Positions 1-8,505 of a stretch of DNA of 64,000 nt are shown piece by piece. The translations under genes and the position numbers were made by a program. Location of the stretch: positions 124,001-188,000 of the forward strand of contig NZ_FYDX01000007.1 in NCBI RefSeq assembly GCF_900187455.1, in the 5' to 3' direction. Every line of letters begins with the position of its first letter. Within the stretch, counting starts at the first letter, position 1. This DNA comes from Pseudomonas sp. Irchel 3E13 (GTDB lineage: Bacteria > Pseudomonadota > Gammaproteobacteria > Pseudomonadales > Pseudomonadaceae). The notes under the pieces were generated by a model. It searched no databases and was not told the origin of the DNA. It saw only the letters and a list, made by a program, of their open reading frames with translations.

Positions 1-191
1 GCTTCACGCCACCGCTGGCCGATCAGGTCGAAGTGGTGCGCCTGGGCCTGGAATGCAGCCCCTGCTTCGACCGCACCTGCCGCTTCGGCCATTACAACTG
101 CCTGCGCCAGTTGGAGCCCGATGCGGTGTCCGCGGCGCTGCAGCAGCTCAACGGCCCGTCGCTGGTCGACGTCAGCGCAGAGGTCGATTAA
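1..191 (+). CDS. waaF: LPS heptosyltransferase II, C-terminal end (partial)
   Basis: The reading frame is open from the window edge to a TAA at 189-191. The 62 visible residues include a cysteine-rich tail (LECSPCFDRTC, then RFGHYNCL) that is characteristic of the C-terminus of WaaF, the GT9 enzyme adding the second heptose to the LPS inner core at the cytoplasmic face of the inner membrane. The stop is followed directly by the GTG start of waaC, as expected for the waaF-waaC-waaG-waaP operon. The N-terminal part lies outside the window, so completeness cannot be judged. Confidence 0.9.
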   Translation, partial: FTPPLADQVEVVRLGLECSPCFDRTCRFGHYNCLRQLEPDAVSAALQQLNGPSLVDVSAEVD

Positions 192-1253
192 GTGCGGGTC
201 CTGCTGATCAAGACATCCTCGCTGGGCGACGTGATCCACGCCCTGCCGGCGCTCACCGACGCGGCGCACGCTATCCCCGGCATCACCTTCGACTGGGTGG
301 TGGAAGAAGGCTTCGCCGAGATTCCCACCTGGCACCCGGCGGTGGACCAGGTGATCCCGGTGGCGATCCGCCGCTGGCGCAAGAACCTCTGGCAAACCTT
401 CAAGAGCGGCGAATGGCGCCAGTTCAAGAAGCGCATTCGCGAGCGCAAGTACGACCTGGTGATCGACGCCCAAGGGCTGGTCAAGAGCGCCTGGCTGACC
501 CGCTACGTGAAGAAGACGCCGGTGGCGGGCCTGGACCGCTATTCGGCCCGCGAGGGTTTTTCCAGCCGCTTCTATGACCGCCGTCTGTCGGTTGCCACCG
601 GTCAGCACGCCGTTGAACGGGTGCGCCAGTTGTTCGCCCTCGCCCTGGGCTACGACCTGCCCGAAGGCATCGGCGACTACGGCCTGGACCGCAGCCGCCT
701 GGAGCAAGTGGGCGTCGCGCCTTACGTGGTGTTCCTGCACGGCACCACCTGGGACACCAAGCACTGGCCCGAGCTGTATTGGCGCCAGTTGGCCGAGCGG
801 CTCGGCCGCGCCGGCCTGCAAATCTGCCTGCCGTGGGGCAACCCGGCGGAGAAGGCCCGGGCCGAGCGGATCGCCCAGGGCTTGAAGAACGCCCAGGTAC
901 TGCCCAAATTGAACCTTGCCGGGGTGGGCCGGGTGCTGGCCTCGGCCAAGGCCTGCGTGGCGGTCGATACCGGCCTCGGCCACCTCGCGGCGGCGCTGGA
1001 CGTGCCGACCCTGTCGCTGTTCGGCCCGACCAACCCGGGCCTGACCGGGGCCTACGGGAAATCCCAGGTCCATGTCGCCAGCGACTTCCCGTGCGCGCCC
1101 TGCCTGCGCAAAAAGTGCACCTACAAGCCGAGCGCCGAGGAACTGCGCCGGTTCGATCTCAAACGTGAGTGGCCGCTGTGCTTCACTCGCCTGAATCCCG
1201 AACGTGTGGCACGCCAGTTGGGCGAGCTGCTGCGGGTTGAGGATGTTCGTTGA
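192..1253 (+). CDS. waaC: LPS heptosyltransferase I
   Basis: A 353-residue GT-B fold enzyme of family GT9, which transfers the first L-glycero-D-manno-heptose from an ADP-heptose donor to Kdo of lipid A. The N-terminus MRVLLIKTSSLGDVIHALPA is the typical first Rossmann strand and loop, and the C-terminal half contains DTGLGHLAAALDVPTLSLFG near residue 258, the conserved donor-binding segment. Length is normal for the family. The GTG start at 192 directly abuts the waaF stop. The stop overlaps the ATG of the next gene (TGATG), so translation is probably coupled. Confidence 0.96.
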   Translation: MRVLLIKTSSLGDVIHALPALTDAAHAIPGITFDWVVEEGFAEIPTWHPAVDQVIPVAIRRWRKNLWQTFKSGEWRQFKKRIRERKYDLVIDAQGLVKSAWLTRYVKKTPVAGLDRYSAREGFSSRFYDRRLSVATGQHAVERVRQLFALALGYDLPEGIGDYGLDRSRLEQVGVAPYVVFLHGTTWDTKHWPELYWRQLAERLGRAGLQICLPWGNPAEKARAERIAQGLKNAQVLPKLNLAGVGRVLASAKACVAVDTGLGHLAAALDVPTLSLFGPTNPGLTGAYGKSQVHVASDFPCAPCLRKKCTYKPSAEELRRFDLKREWPLCFTRLNPERVARQLGELLRVEDVR

Positions 1254-2377
1254 TGCAACTGGCTTTCGTGCTCTACAAGTATTTCCCCTTCGGTGGCCTG
1301 CAGCGTGACTTCATGCGCATCGCCCTGGAGTGCCAGCAGCGCGGGCATCAGATCCGCGTCTACACCCTGATCTGGGAAGGCGACGTGCCGCCCGGCTTCG
1401 AGGTGCTGGTGGCGCCGGTCAAGGCGCTGTTCAACCATCGGCGCAACGAGAAACTCAGCGCCTGGATGGAAGCAGACCTGGCCAAGCGCCCGGTGGACCG
1501 CCTGATCGGTTTCAACAAGATGCCGGGCCTGGACGTCTACTACGCCGCCGACGGCTGCTTCGAAGACAAGGCCCAGACCCTGCGCGGCGGCCTGTACCGG
1601 CGCTGGGGCCGCTACCGGCACTTCGCCGAATACGAGCGCGCGGTGTTCGACAAGAACGCCCGCACCGAAATCCTGATGATTTCCGAAGTCCAGCAGCCGC
1701 TGTTCGTGAAGCACTACGGCACCCAGGCCGAGCGCTTCCACCTGCTGCCGCCGGGCATTTCCCAGGACCGCCGGGCCCCGGCCAATGCCGCCGAGATCCG
1801 CGCCGAATTCCGCCGCGAGTTCGACCTGAAAGACGACGAATTGCTGCTGGTGCAGATCGGTTCCGGCTTCAAGACCAAGGGCGTCGACCGCAGCCTCAAG
1901 GCCCTCGCCGCCCTGCCCTCGGCCCTGCGCAAGCGCACCCGGCTGATGGTCATCGGCCAGGACGACCCCAAGGTGTTCCAGTTGCAGAGCACCGCCCTGG
2001 GCCTCAATGACCAGGTGCAGTTCCTCAAGGGCCGCAGCGACATCCCGCGTTTCCTGCTCGGCGCCGACCTGCTGATCCACCCCGCCTACAACGAGAACAC
2101 CGGCACGGTGCTGCTCGAAGCGCTGGTGGCCGGCCTGCCGGTGCTGGTCACGGCCGTTTGCGGCTACGCCCACTACATCGCCGAGGCCGACAGCGGCCTG
2201 GTGCTGGACGAACCGTTCGAACAGGACCAGCTCAACCGCTACCTGCAACGCATGCTCGAAGACGATGCGGCCCGCGCCGACTGGGGTCGCAATGGCCTGG
2301 CCTTCGCCGACACCGCCGATCTGTACAGCATGCCGCAGCATGCCGCCGACGTGATCCTCGCGCAGGAGCGCGCATGA
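1253..2377 (+). CDS. waaG: LPS core glucosyltransferase I
   Basis: A 374-residue GT4-family glycosyltransferase that adds the first hexose to heptose II of the LPS core. The N-terminal glycine-rich acceptor loop (KYFPFGGLQRDF) is visible, as are the GSGFKTKGVDRSL nucleotide-sugar segment near residue 202 and the EX7E motif with E281 and E289 in ENTGTVLLEALVAGLPVLV. I chose the ATG at 1253, which overlaps the waaC TGA, rather than the TTG one codon upstream. The gene ends in a 4-base ATGA overlap with waaP. Length and context both match waaG of other pseudomonads. Confidence 0.95.
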   Translation: MQLAFVLYKYFPFGGLQRDFMRIALECQQRGHQIRVYTLIWEGDVPPGFEVLVAPVKALFNHRRNEKLSAWMEADLAKRPVDRLIGFNKMPGLDVYYAADGCFEDKAQTLRGGLYRRWGRYRHFAEYERAVFDKNARTEILMISEVQQPLFVKHYGTQAERFHLLPPGISQDRRAPANAAEIRAEFRREFDLKDDELLLVQIGSGFKTKGVDRSLKALAALPSALRKRTRLMVIGQDDPKVFQLQSTALGLNDQVQFLKGRSDIPRFLLGADLLIHPAYNENTGTVLLEALVAGLPVLVTAVCGYAHYIAEADSGLVLDEPFEQDQLNRYLQRMLEDDAARADWGRNGLAFADTADLYSMPQHAADVILAQERA

Positions 2378-3180
2378 AACTTGTACTGAACGAGACCTTC
2401 AAACGGCTCTGGGCCGGACGCGACGCCTTCGACGCCGTCGAGGCGCTGCAAGGCGAGGTCTACCGCGAGCTGGAAGGCCGCCGCACCCTGCGTACCGAAA
2501 TCGAGGGCCGTGGCTATTTCGTCAAGATCCACCGTGGCATCGGCTGGGGCGAGATCGTCAAGAACCTGCTCACCGCCAAGCTCCCGGTGCTCGGCGCCGG
2601 CCAGGAGTGGAAGGCCATCCAGCGCCTGCACGAAGTGGGCGTGCCGACCATGACCGCGGTGGCCTACGGCGAACGCGGCAGCAACCCGGCGACCCAGCAT
2701 TCGTTCATCGTCACCGAGGAACTGGCGCCCACTGTCAGCCTGGAAGACTTCAGCATCGACTGGGTCAAGCAGCCGCCGCCGCCGCGCCTGAAACGCGCGC
2801 TGATCGCCGAAGTGGCGAAGATGACCGGCGGCATGCACCGCGCCGGGGTCAACCACCGCGACTGCTATATCTGCCACTTCCTGCTGCACACCGATCGTCC
2901 GGTGACGGCGGATGATTTCAAACTGTCGGTCATCGACCTGCACCGCGCCCAGACCCGGGCGACAATCACCCGCCGCTGGCGCGACAAAGACCTCGCCGCC
3001 CTGTATTTCTCGGCGCTGGACATCGGCCTGACGCGGCGCGACAAGCTGCGCTTCCTGCGCGGCTATTTCCAGCAGCCACTGCGGCAGATTCTCGCCGAAC
3101 ACGCCGGCCTCCTGGCCTGGCTGGACGGCAAGGCACAGAAGCTCTACGAGCGTAAGCAACGGTATGGGGACGCGCTCTGA
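2374..3180 (+). CDS. waaP: LPS core heptose(I) kinase
   Basis: A 268-residue sugar kinase with a protein-kinase-like fold. It phosphorylates O4 of heptose I in the inner core, a modification needed for outer-membrane integrity in Pseudomonas. The catalytic segment NHRDCYICHFLL places the aspartate at residue 163, the position I recall as the catalytic residue of P. aeruginosa WaaP, and a downstream VIDLHRAQ metal-binding segment is present. The ATG at 2374 overlaps the waaG stop by 4 bases. A longer in-frame extension upstream runs through waaG and is not needed. The gene is overlapped at its own stop by the next kinase gene. Confidence 0.95.
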   Translation: MKLVLNETFKRLWAGRDAFDAVEALQGEVYRELEGRRTLRTEIEGRGYFVKIHRGIGWGEIVKNLLTAKLPVLGAGQEWKAIQRLHEVGVPTMTAVAYGERGSNPATQHSFIVTEELAPTVSLEDFSIDWVKQPPPPRLKRALIAEVAKMTGGMHRAGVNHRDCYICHFLLHTDRPVTADDFKLSVIDLHRAQTRATITRRWRDKDLAALYFSALDIGLTRRDKLRFLRGYFQQPLRQILAEHAGLLAWLDGKAQKLYERKQRYGDAL

Positions 3181-3914
3181 TGGCGGGTTGGACACTGGAG
3201 CCGAAATACTCGGCCCTGGCGCATGATTTCGGCAGTATCGAAGCGGTCTTCGCCCTGCAGGGCGAACGCCTGACCCGCGACCCGCTGAGCGAAGTGATCC
3301 GCGTGCAGCGTGACGGGGTCAACTACTACGTCAAACGCTACACCGGCGCCGGCAAGGGCCTGCGCCGCTACCTCGGGCGGCCGCGGATCAAGGCCGAGTG
3401 GCAGAACCTCAAGCAGTTCGCCAAATGGCAGATTCCCACCGCCGAAGTGGTGGCCTGCGGCCTGGAGCGCAACGGCCTGAGTTTTGGTCGCGGCGCGATG
3501 ATCACCCGCGAACTACCGCGCACCGAAGACCTCTCGGTGCTCGCCGAGCGCAATGACCCGCGCCTGGCCGACCGTCGCTGGGTCGACAACATCAGCCAGC
3601 AACTGGCCCGCCACACGCGGATCATGCATGACCACCACTTCACCCATAACGACCTGAAGTGGCGCAACCTGCTGGTGGACGACCAGGGCACGCTATTCTT
3701 CATCGACTGTCCCACCGGCGACTTCTGGTGGGGTTTCATGCTGCGCTACCGGATCACCAAAGACCTGGCGTGCCTGGACAAAGTGGCCAAATACCACCTG
3801 TCGGCGACCCAGCGCCTGCGTTTCTACCTGCTGTACCGCAACCGCAACCGGTTGAATGCATCGGACAAGAAACGCGTCCGGCATATCGTGAAGTTTTTCG
3901 AGGGACGCGAATGA
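3180..3914 (+). CDS. wapP: LPS core kinase, WapP-type (lipopolysaccharide kinase InaA family)
   Basis: A 244-residue member of the InaA/RfaP kinase-like family, third of four consecutive LPS-core genes in the order known from P. aeruginosa (waaP, wapP, wapQ, PA5006-like). It has a complete-looking catalytic loop, HNDLKWRNLL, with the aspartate at residue 158 and the metal-binding asparagine five residues on, followed by FIDCPTGDF. This suggests an active phosphotransferase on inner-core heptose. The ATG shares one base with the waaP TGA and the gene ends in an ATGA overlap with the next. The symbol is assigned by position and family, so it is less certain than the enzyme class. Confidence 0.82.
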   Translation: MAGWTLEPKYSALAHDFGSIEAVFALQGERLTRDPLSEVIRVQRDGVNYYVKRYTGAGKGLRRYLGRPRIKAEWQNLKQFAKWQIPTAEVVACGLERNGLSFGRGAMITRELPRTEDLSVLAERNDPRLADRRWVDNISQQLARHTRIMHDHHFTHNDLKWRNLLVDDQGTLFFIDCPTGDFWWGFMLRYRITKDLACLDKVAKYHLSATQRLRFYLLYRNRNRLNASDKKRVRHIVKFFEGRE

Positions 3915-4663
3915 GTGATTTCCTGGCCAGTGCCGACACGGCGCTGCTCGAACGTCATGGCCTGAACGGCTTCGACCCGCTCTGGGCACTGCAACTGGAC
4001 GCCGTGGACGAGCCCAATACCGGCCGCGGCGGCTGGAGCAGCGTGTTCCGCCTGGAGCTGGAGGGCAAGGGCTACTACCTCAAGCGCCAGAGCGATTACC
4101 TGACCCACACCCTGCACAGCCCGTTCGGCGAACCCACTTTCGCCCGCGAATTCCGCAATATCAGCCGCTACCAGAAACTGCACATCCCCGCCTTGCAGGC
4201 GGTGTACTACGGCGAGCGCAAAGTGAACGGCAAACGCCGGGCGATCCTGATGACCCGCGCGCTGGACGACTGGAGCGACCTCGACAGCCTGCTCGGCCAA
4301 TGGCCGCAACTGGCCCTCGCCCAGCGCCAGGGCATCCTCCGCGCCTGCGGCCAACTGGCCCGCACGCTGCACGCCGCCCGCCAGGTGCATGGCTGCTTCT
4401 ATCCCAAGCACATCTTCCTGCGCGAACGCGGCGAGGGTTGGCAGGCGCAACTGATCGACCTGGAAAAAACCCGCCCGCTGCTGTTCGGCCAGCGTGACCG
4501 GATCAAGGACCTGGAGCCGCTGCTGCGCCGCGCGCCGGTGTGGAGCGAGGCCGACATCCGCCTGTTGCTGTCGGCTTACCTGGATCAACCGGGCGACAGC
4601 CCATTGGTACACACCTGGCTGCAACGCCTGGTGCGTCGTCGTCGTCACAAAGAGGCCCGCTGA
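3911..4663 (+). CDS. wapQ: LPS kinase-like protein, WapQ-type
   Basis: A 250-residue InaA-family protein. The N-terminal lobe is recognisable (YYLKRQSDYLTHTL supplies a lysine comparable to the ATP-binding one). The catalytic loop reads VHGCFYPKHIFL, which lacks the aspartate seen in WaaP (HRDCY) and in the preceding protein (HNDLK). A following LIDLEKTRPL segment keeps a DxE-like metal site. It may therefore use a non-standard residue, or serve a non-catalytic role beside the neighbouring kinases. It overlaps both neighbours (ATGA upstream, TGATG downstream). The symbol is inferred from gene order. Confidence 0.78.
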   Translation: MSDFLASADTALLERHGLNGFDPLWALQLDAVDEPNTGRGGWSSVFRLELEGKGYYLKRQSDYLTHTLHSPFGEPTFAREFRNISRYQKLHIPALQAVYYGERKVNGKRRAILMTRALDDWSDLDSLLGQWPQLALAQRQGILRACGQLARTLHAARQVHGCFYPKHIFLRERGEGWQAQLIDLEKTRPLLFGQRDRIKDLEPLLRRAPVWSEADIRLLLSAYLDQPGDSPLVHTWLQRLVRRRRHKEAR

Positions 4664-6105
4664 TGCGTTTGTCCGAACTCAAGGATGCCGGGCGCAGCCC
4701 GCAACTGCCGTTGAGCATCACCCTGGCCGATGCCGCTGGCAGCGCCGAGTTGCAACTGCTCACCCTGCTGCGCGTACTGCCGGGACAACGTTATGTCGGT
4801 GCCGGCGTGTGGCGCGGCAAGCCGGTGCTGGCCAAGCTACTGGTGGGCGGCAATGCGGCCCGCCACTTCCAGCGCGAGCTGTCTGGCGTGCGCCTGCTGG
4901 CGGACAACGGCGTGACCACTCCGCTGTTGCTCGCGGATGGCCTGCGCGAAGGTGAAGGCGGCTGGCTGCTGTTCGAATACCTCGAAGGGTCCACCAGCCT
5001 CGGCGACGCCTGGGCCGACGTCGAAGGGCAAACTCCGCTGAGCGACGAGCAAAGCCTGGTCCTCGGCGAAGCCCTCGCCGCCGTGGCGCACCTACACGCC
5101 AAAGGGCTCTGGCAGGACGATCTGCACCTCGACAACCTGCTGCGCCACAACGGCCAACTGCACGTGATCGACGGCGGCGGCATCAAGGCACAAACCCCGG
5201 GCCAGCCGCTGTCACGCGAACAGGTACTACAGAACCTCGGCGTGTTCTTCGCCCAGTTGCCCAAGCGCCTGGAACCGTTCATCGAAGAACTGCTGGTGCA
5301 TTACCTGCTGGCCAACAGCGAGCACGCCCTGCCGCTGGAAGCCCTGCAAAAACAGATCGACAAAGTGCGCCACTGGCGCCTGAAAGACTATCTGGACAAG
5401 GCCGGCCGCGACTGCACGCTGTTCAGCGTCGAACGCGGCGCCTCCCGCCTGCGCGCCATCGTCCGTGGTGAGCAGGCGGCGATGCTGCCGGTGCTGGACA
5501 ACGCCGACGCGCTGATCGACGCCGGCCACCTGTACAAGACCGGCGGTGCGGCCAGCGTGGCGCGGGTTGAAGTGCAGGGTCGGCCGCTGGTGATCAAGCG
5601 CTACAACATCAAGGACACCGCCCACTGGTTCAAGCGCTTCTGGCGCCCGAGCCGGGCCTGGCATTCGTGGATCGAAGGGCACCGCCTGGAATTCCTCGGC
5701 TTCGCCACGCCCAAGCCGCTCGCGGTGCTGGAAACCCGCTGGCTGGGGCTTCGCGGCAAGGCGTATCTGGTGACCGAGTTGCTCGACGGCCCGGACCTGA
5801 TGACCGCCTTCGCGCCGTATGTGGAAAACGGCGACGTGCCAGCCGAGCAACTGGACGCGCTGCAACGGCTGCTGGCGCAACTGATCCACGAGCGAATCAG
5901 CCACGGCGACCTCAAGGCCTACAACCTGTTCTGGAAAGACGGGGACTGGGCGCTGATCGACCTGGACGCCATGAGCCAGCACGTGACCCAGATGAGCTTC
6001 GCCCCGGCCTTCGCCAAGGACCGCGCGCGGTTGCTGCGCAACTGGCCGGTGGAGAGTGCGTTGTACAAGCGGCTGGATGAGTGCTTGCCGAAGCTGTCGG
6101 ACTGA
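4663..6105 (+). CDS. Two-domain LPS kinase-like protein (PA5006-type)
   Basis: A 480-residue protein with two kinase-like domains in tandem. The first (about residues 40-220) ends in WQDDLHLDNLLRHNG and VIDGGGI. The second (about 290-470) carries a canonical ISHGDLKAYNLFWKDG loop and LIDLDAM. The ATG at 4663 overlaps the preceding TGA, so it is translated as the last gene of the waa kinase set. Family relatives in Pseudomonas sit in the same place and are generally listed as LPS-core or lipopolysaccharide kinases of unproven substrate. The longer upstream in-frame extension overlaps the previous gene and is rejected. A strong terminator follows. Confidence 0.82.
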   Translation: MRLSELKDAGRSPQLPLSITLADAAGSAELQLLTLLRVLPGQRYVGAGVWRGKPVLAKLLVGGNAARHFQRELSGVRLLADNGVTTPLLLADGLREGEGGWLLFEYLEGSTSLGDAWADVEGQTPLSDEQSLVLGEALAAVAHLHAKGLWQDDLHLDNLLRHNGQLHVIDGGGIKAQTPGQPLSREQVLQNLGVFFAQLPKRLEPFIEELLVHYLLANSEHALPLEALQKQIDKVRHWRLKDYLDKAGRDCTLFSVERGASRLRAIVRGEQAAMLPVLDNADALIDAGHLYKTGGAASVARVEVQGRPLVIKRYNIKDTAHWFKRFWRPSRAWHSWIEGHRLEFLGFATPKPLAVLETRWLGLRGKAYLVTELLDGPDLMTAFAPYVENGDVPAEQLDALQRLLAQLIHERISHGDLKAYNLFWKDGDWALIDLDAMSQHVTQMSFAPAFAKDRARLLRNWPVESALYKRLDECLPKLSD

Positions 6106-6146
6106 GGGACAGCCGCTCCTACAGGTTTGGCGGTGACGTACTCAAA

Positions 6147-6176
6147 GAAGAAGGGGCCAATCACGGCCCCTTCTTC
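6147..6176. terminator. Bidirectional rho-independent terminator
   Basis: A perfect 12-bp inverted repeat (GAAGAAGGGGCC and its complement) with a 6-base loop lies between two convergent genes. A-rich and T-rich flanks make it usable from both strands. It ends the LPS operon on the plus strand and the fdhA operon on the minus strand. Confidence 0.85.
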
Positions 6177-6184
6177 ATTTCTGC

Positions 6185-7384
6185 TTACGCCGCACTGAAC
6201 ATCTTGTGCGGATCGATCACAAACTTCTTCGGCACACCGGCATCGAACTCGCCGTAGCCTTCCGGCGCCTGGTCGAGGCTGATGACCTGCACGCCCACCA
6301 CTTCAGCGATGTTGATGCGGTCCCACATGATGGCCTGCATCAGCGCACGGTTGTATTTCATCACCGGGGTCTGGCCGGTGTGGAAGCTGTGGGATTTGGC
6401 CCAGCCCAGGCCGAAGCGGATGCTCAGGCTGCCGATCTTCGCCGCCGCGTCAATCGCACCCGGATCTTCGGTGACGTACAGGCCGGGAATACCGATCTTG
6501 CCCGCCACGCGAACCACCTGCATCAACGAGTTGAGCACGGTCGCCGGCGCTTCCGCCTTGGCGCCGGCATGGCCGTGACCGCGGGCTTCGAAGCCCACCG
6601 CGTCCACCGCGCAATCGACTTCCGGCTCGCCGAGGATGTCGACAATCTGTTCGTGCAACGGGGTGTCCTTGGACAAATCGACGACTTCGAAGCCCTGGGC
6701 CTTGGCATGCACCAGACGCACCGGGTTGACGTCACCAACGATCACCACCGCCGCACCCAGCAGGCGCGCCGACGCGGCCGCCGCGAGGCCCACCGGACCG
6801 GCACCGGCCACGTACACCGTGCTGCCTGGACCAACGCCCGCGGTGACCGCGCCGTGGTAGCCGGTCGGCAGGATGTCGGAGAGGCAGGTCAGGTCACGGA
6901 TCTTCTCCATGGCCTTGTCGCGATCGGGCAGTTTCAGCAGGTTGAAGTCGGCGTAAGGCACCAGCACGTACTCGGCCTGGCCGCCGGTCCAGTCGCCCAT
7001 GTCGACGTAGCCGTAGGCGCCACCGGCGCGGGCCGGGTTGACGGTCAGGCAGACGCCGGTGTGTTGTTCTTTGCAGGAACGGCAGCGGCCGCAGGCCACG
7101 TTGAACGGGACGGACACCAGATCGCCGATCTTCAGGTTCTCGACGTCACTGCCCTTCTCGACCACCTGGCCGGTGATTTCATGGCCCAGGACCAGGCCGA
7201 CCTGGGCAGTGGTGCGACCGCGAACCATGTGCTGGTCGGAGCCGCAAATATTGGTGGAGACCACTTTGAGGATGACGCCGTGTTCGATCTTGCGACCGCG
7301 CGGGTCTTGCATTTTCGGGTAGTCGATTTTCTGCACCTCGACCTTTCCGGAGCCGAGATACACCACTCCACGATTGCCAGACAT
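6185..7384 (-). CDS. fdhA: Glutathione-independent formaldehyde dehydrogenase
   Basis: A 399-residue zinc- and NAD-dependent medium-chain dehydrogenase of the Pseudomonas formaldehyde dehydrogenase type. It oxidises formaldehyde to formate without free glutathione. Visible elements are the catalytic zinc cysteine in TNICGSDQH and histidine in LGHEITG, the four-cysteine structural zinc loop CGRCRSCKEQHTGVC, and the NAD site GAGPVGLAAAASARLLGA. It is the last gene of the sarcosine oxidase operon, where it removes formaldehyde released when sarcosine is oxidised. A REPIN separates it from purU, so it may have its own expression level. Confidence 0.96.
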   Translation of the reverse strand: MSGNRGVVYLGSGKVEVQKIDYPKMQDPRGRKIEHGVILKVVSTNICGSDQHMVRGRTTAQVGLVLGHEITGQVVEKGSDVENLKIGDLVSVPFNVACGRCRSCKEQHTGVCLTVNPARAGGAYGYVDMGDWTGGQAEYVLVPYADFNLLKLPDRDKAMEKIRDLTCLSDILPTGYHGAVTAGVGPGSTVYVAGAGPVGLAAAASARLLGAAVVIVGDVNPVRLVHAKAQGFEVVDLSKDTPLHEQIVDILGEPEVDCAVDAVGFEARGHGHAGAKAEAPATVLNSLMQVVRVAGKIGIPGLYVTEDPGAIDAAAKIGSLSIRFGLGWAKSHSFHTGQTPVMKYNRALMQAIMWDRINIAEVVGVQVISLDQAPEGYGEFDAGVPKKFVIDPHKMFSAA

Positions 7385-7560
7385 GCTCTTACCTCGCTTG
7401 ATTTGTAGTTATACAGCGTTGGTTGCAGCGCCACCGTCCATGGGCGGCATGTGTTACTGGAATGGGGGAATTGTGGGCCCGGTTGGCGCAAATGCAGGGG
7501 CTGGATGCGACAGCGAGTTATCTGTGGGCGGCAGGATTTTTGTCGGTTTCAGAAAGGCAA

Positions 7561-7623
7561 ATCGCGAGCAAGCTCGCTCCTACAAGGCAATGGTGACCCT
7601 GTAGGAGCGAGCTTGCTCGCGAT
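7561..7623. repeat. REPIN (inverted pair of REP palindromes), fdhA/purU gap
   Basis: Two facing copies of the palindromic Pseudomonas REP core (GCGAGCAAGCTCGCTCCTAC and its complement) separated by about 15 bases. The same pair recurs at 9192, 27560 and 31741. It can fold into a long hairpin within the transcript between purU and fdhA. Confidence 0.9.
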
Positions 7624-7626
7624 GAT

Positions 7627-8484
7627 TTAGAGAACGACTGTCCGATTGGCGTTCAGAAACACCCGCCGCTCAATGTGATAACCAACCGCCCGTGCCAAAG
7701 TCAGGCACTCGATATCCCGCCCCTTGGCAATCAGGTCTTCGGGGTAATGGCTGTGATCCACCACCTCGACACCCTGGGCGATGATCGGGCCTTCATCGAG
7801 GTCGTTGTTGATGTAGTGCGCGGTGGCACCGACCATCTTCACGCCCTTGTTGTAGGCCTGGTGATACGGCTTGGCGCCCTTGAAACCGGGCAGCAGCGAG
7901 TGGTGGATGTTGATCGCCCAGCCATCCAGGCGCCGGCACAGCTCCGGCGACAGCACCTGCATGTAGCGGGCGAGGATCACCAGCTCGGCGCCGGACTCTT
8001 CGATCACCTGCACCACCTTGCGCTCCTGCGCTGGCTTGTCGTGGGGATCGAGCGGGAAATGGTGATACGGAATGTGGTGCCACTCGGCCAGCGGCTCCAG
8101 GTCAGGGTGGTTGGAAATCACCGCGACCACGTCCATCGACAACTGTCCGATGCGCTGGCGATAAAGCAGGTCGTTCAGGCAGTGGTCGGCCTTGGAGACC
8201 ATGATCACCACCTTGGGCCGGTGGTTCGGCGCGGTCAGTTCGAACAGCATGCCGAACGCTTCGCCGCGCTCGGCGAGGCCGGCGCGAAAGCCGGTCTCGT
8301 CGAAGTCGTCGGGCTGGCGGAACTCCACGCGGATGAAGAAGCGGCCGGAGAGCCGGTCATCGAACGAGTGGTGCTCGGTGACGTAGCAACGCTGCTCATA
8401 GAGGAAGCGGGTGACCGCATCCACCGTGCCGAGCAGGCTCGGGCAGTCGGCGGTGAGGATCCAGGTGTCCGGGGCACGGCTCAT
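7627..8484 (-). CDS. purU: Formyltetrahydrofolate deformylase
   Basis: A 285-residue two-domain enzyme that hydrolyses 10-formyl-tetrahydrofolate to formate and THF. Residues 1-85 form an ACT-type regulatory domain (WILTADCPSLLGTVDAVTRF). Residues 90-285 form the formyltransferase-like catalytic domain with the INIHHSLLPGFKGA histidine motif and the GATAHYINNDLDEGPIIAQ aspartate motif. In this operon it would dispose of one-carbon units loaded on THF by sarcosine oxidase. It lies 21 bases downstream of soxG. The same position in P. aeruginosa is held by purU2, as I recall. Confidence 0.95.
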   Translation of the reverse strand: MSRAPDTWILTADCPSLLGTVDAVTRFLYEQRCYVTEHHSFDDRLSGRFFIRVEFRQPDDFDETGFRAGLAERGEAFGMLFELTAPNHRPKVVIMVSKADHCLNDLLYRQRIGQLSMDVVAVISNHPDLEPLAEWHHIPYHHFPLDPHDKPAQERKVVQVIEESGAELVILARYMQVLSPELCRRLDGWAINIHHSLLPGFKGAKPYHQAYNKGVKMVGATAHYINNDLDEGPIIAQGVEVVDHSHYPEDLIAKGRDIECLTLARAVGYHIERRVFLNANRTVVL

Positions 8485-8505
8485 GACGACTCTCCTGTGC
8501 GGGGC

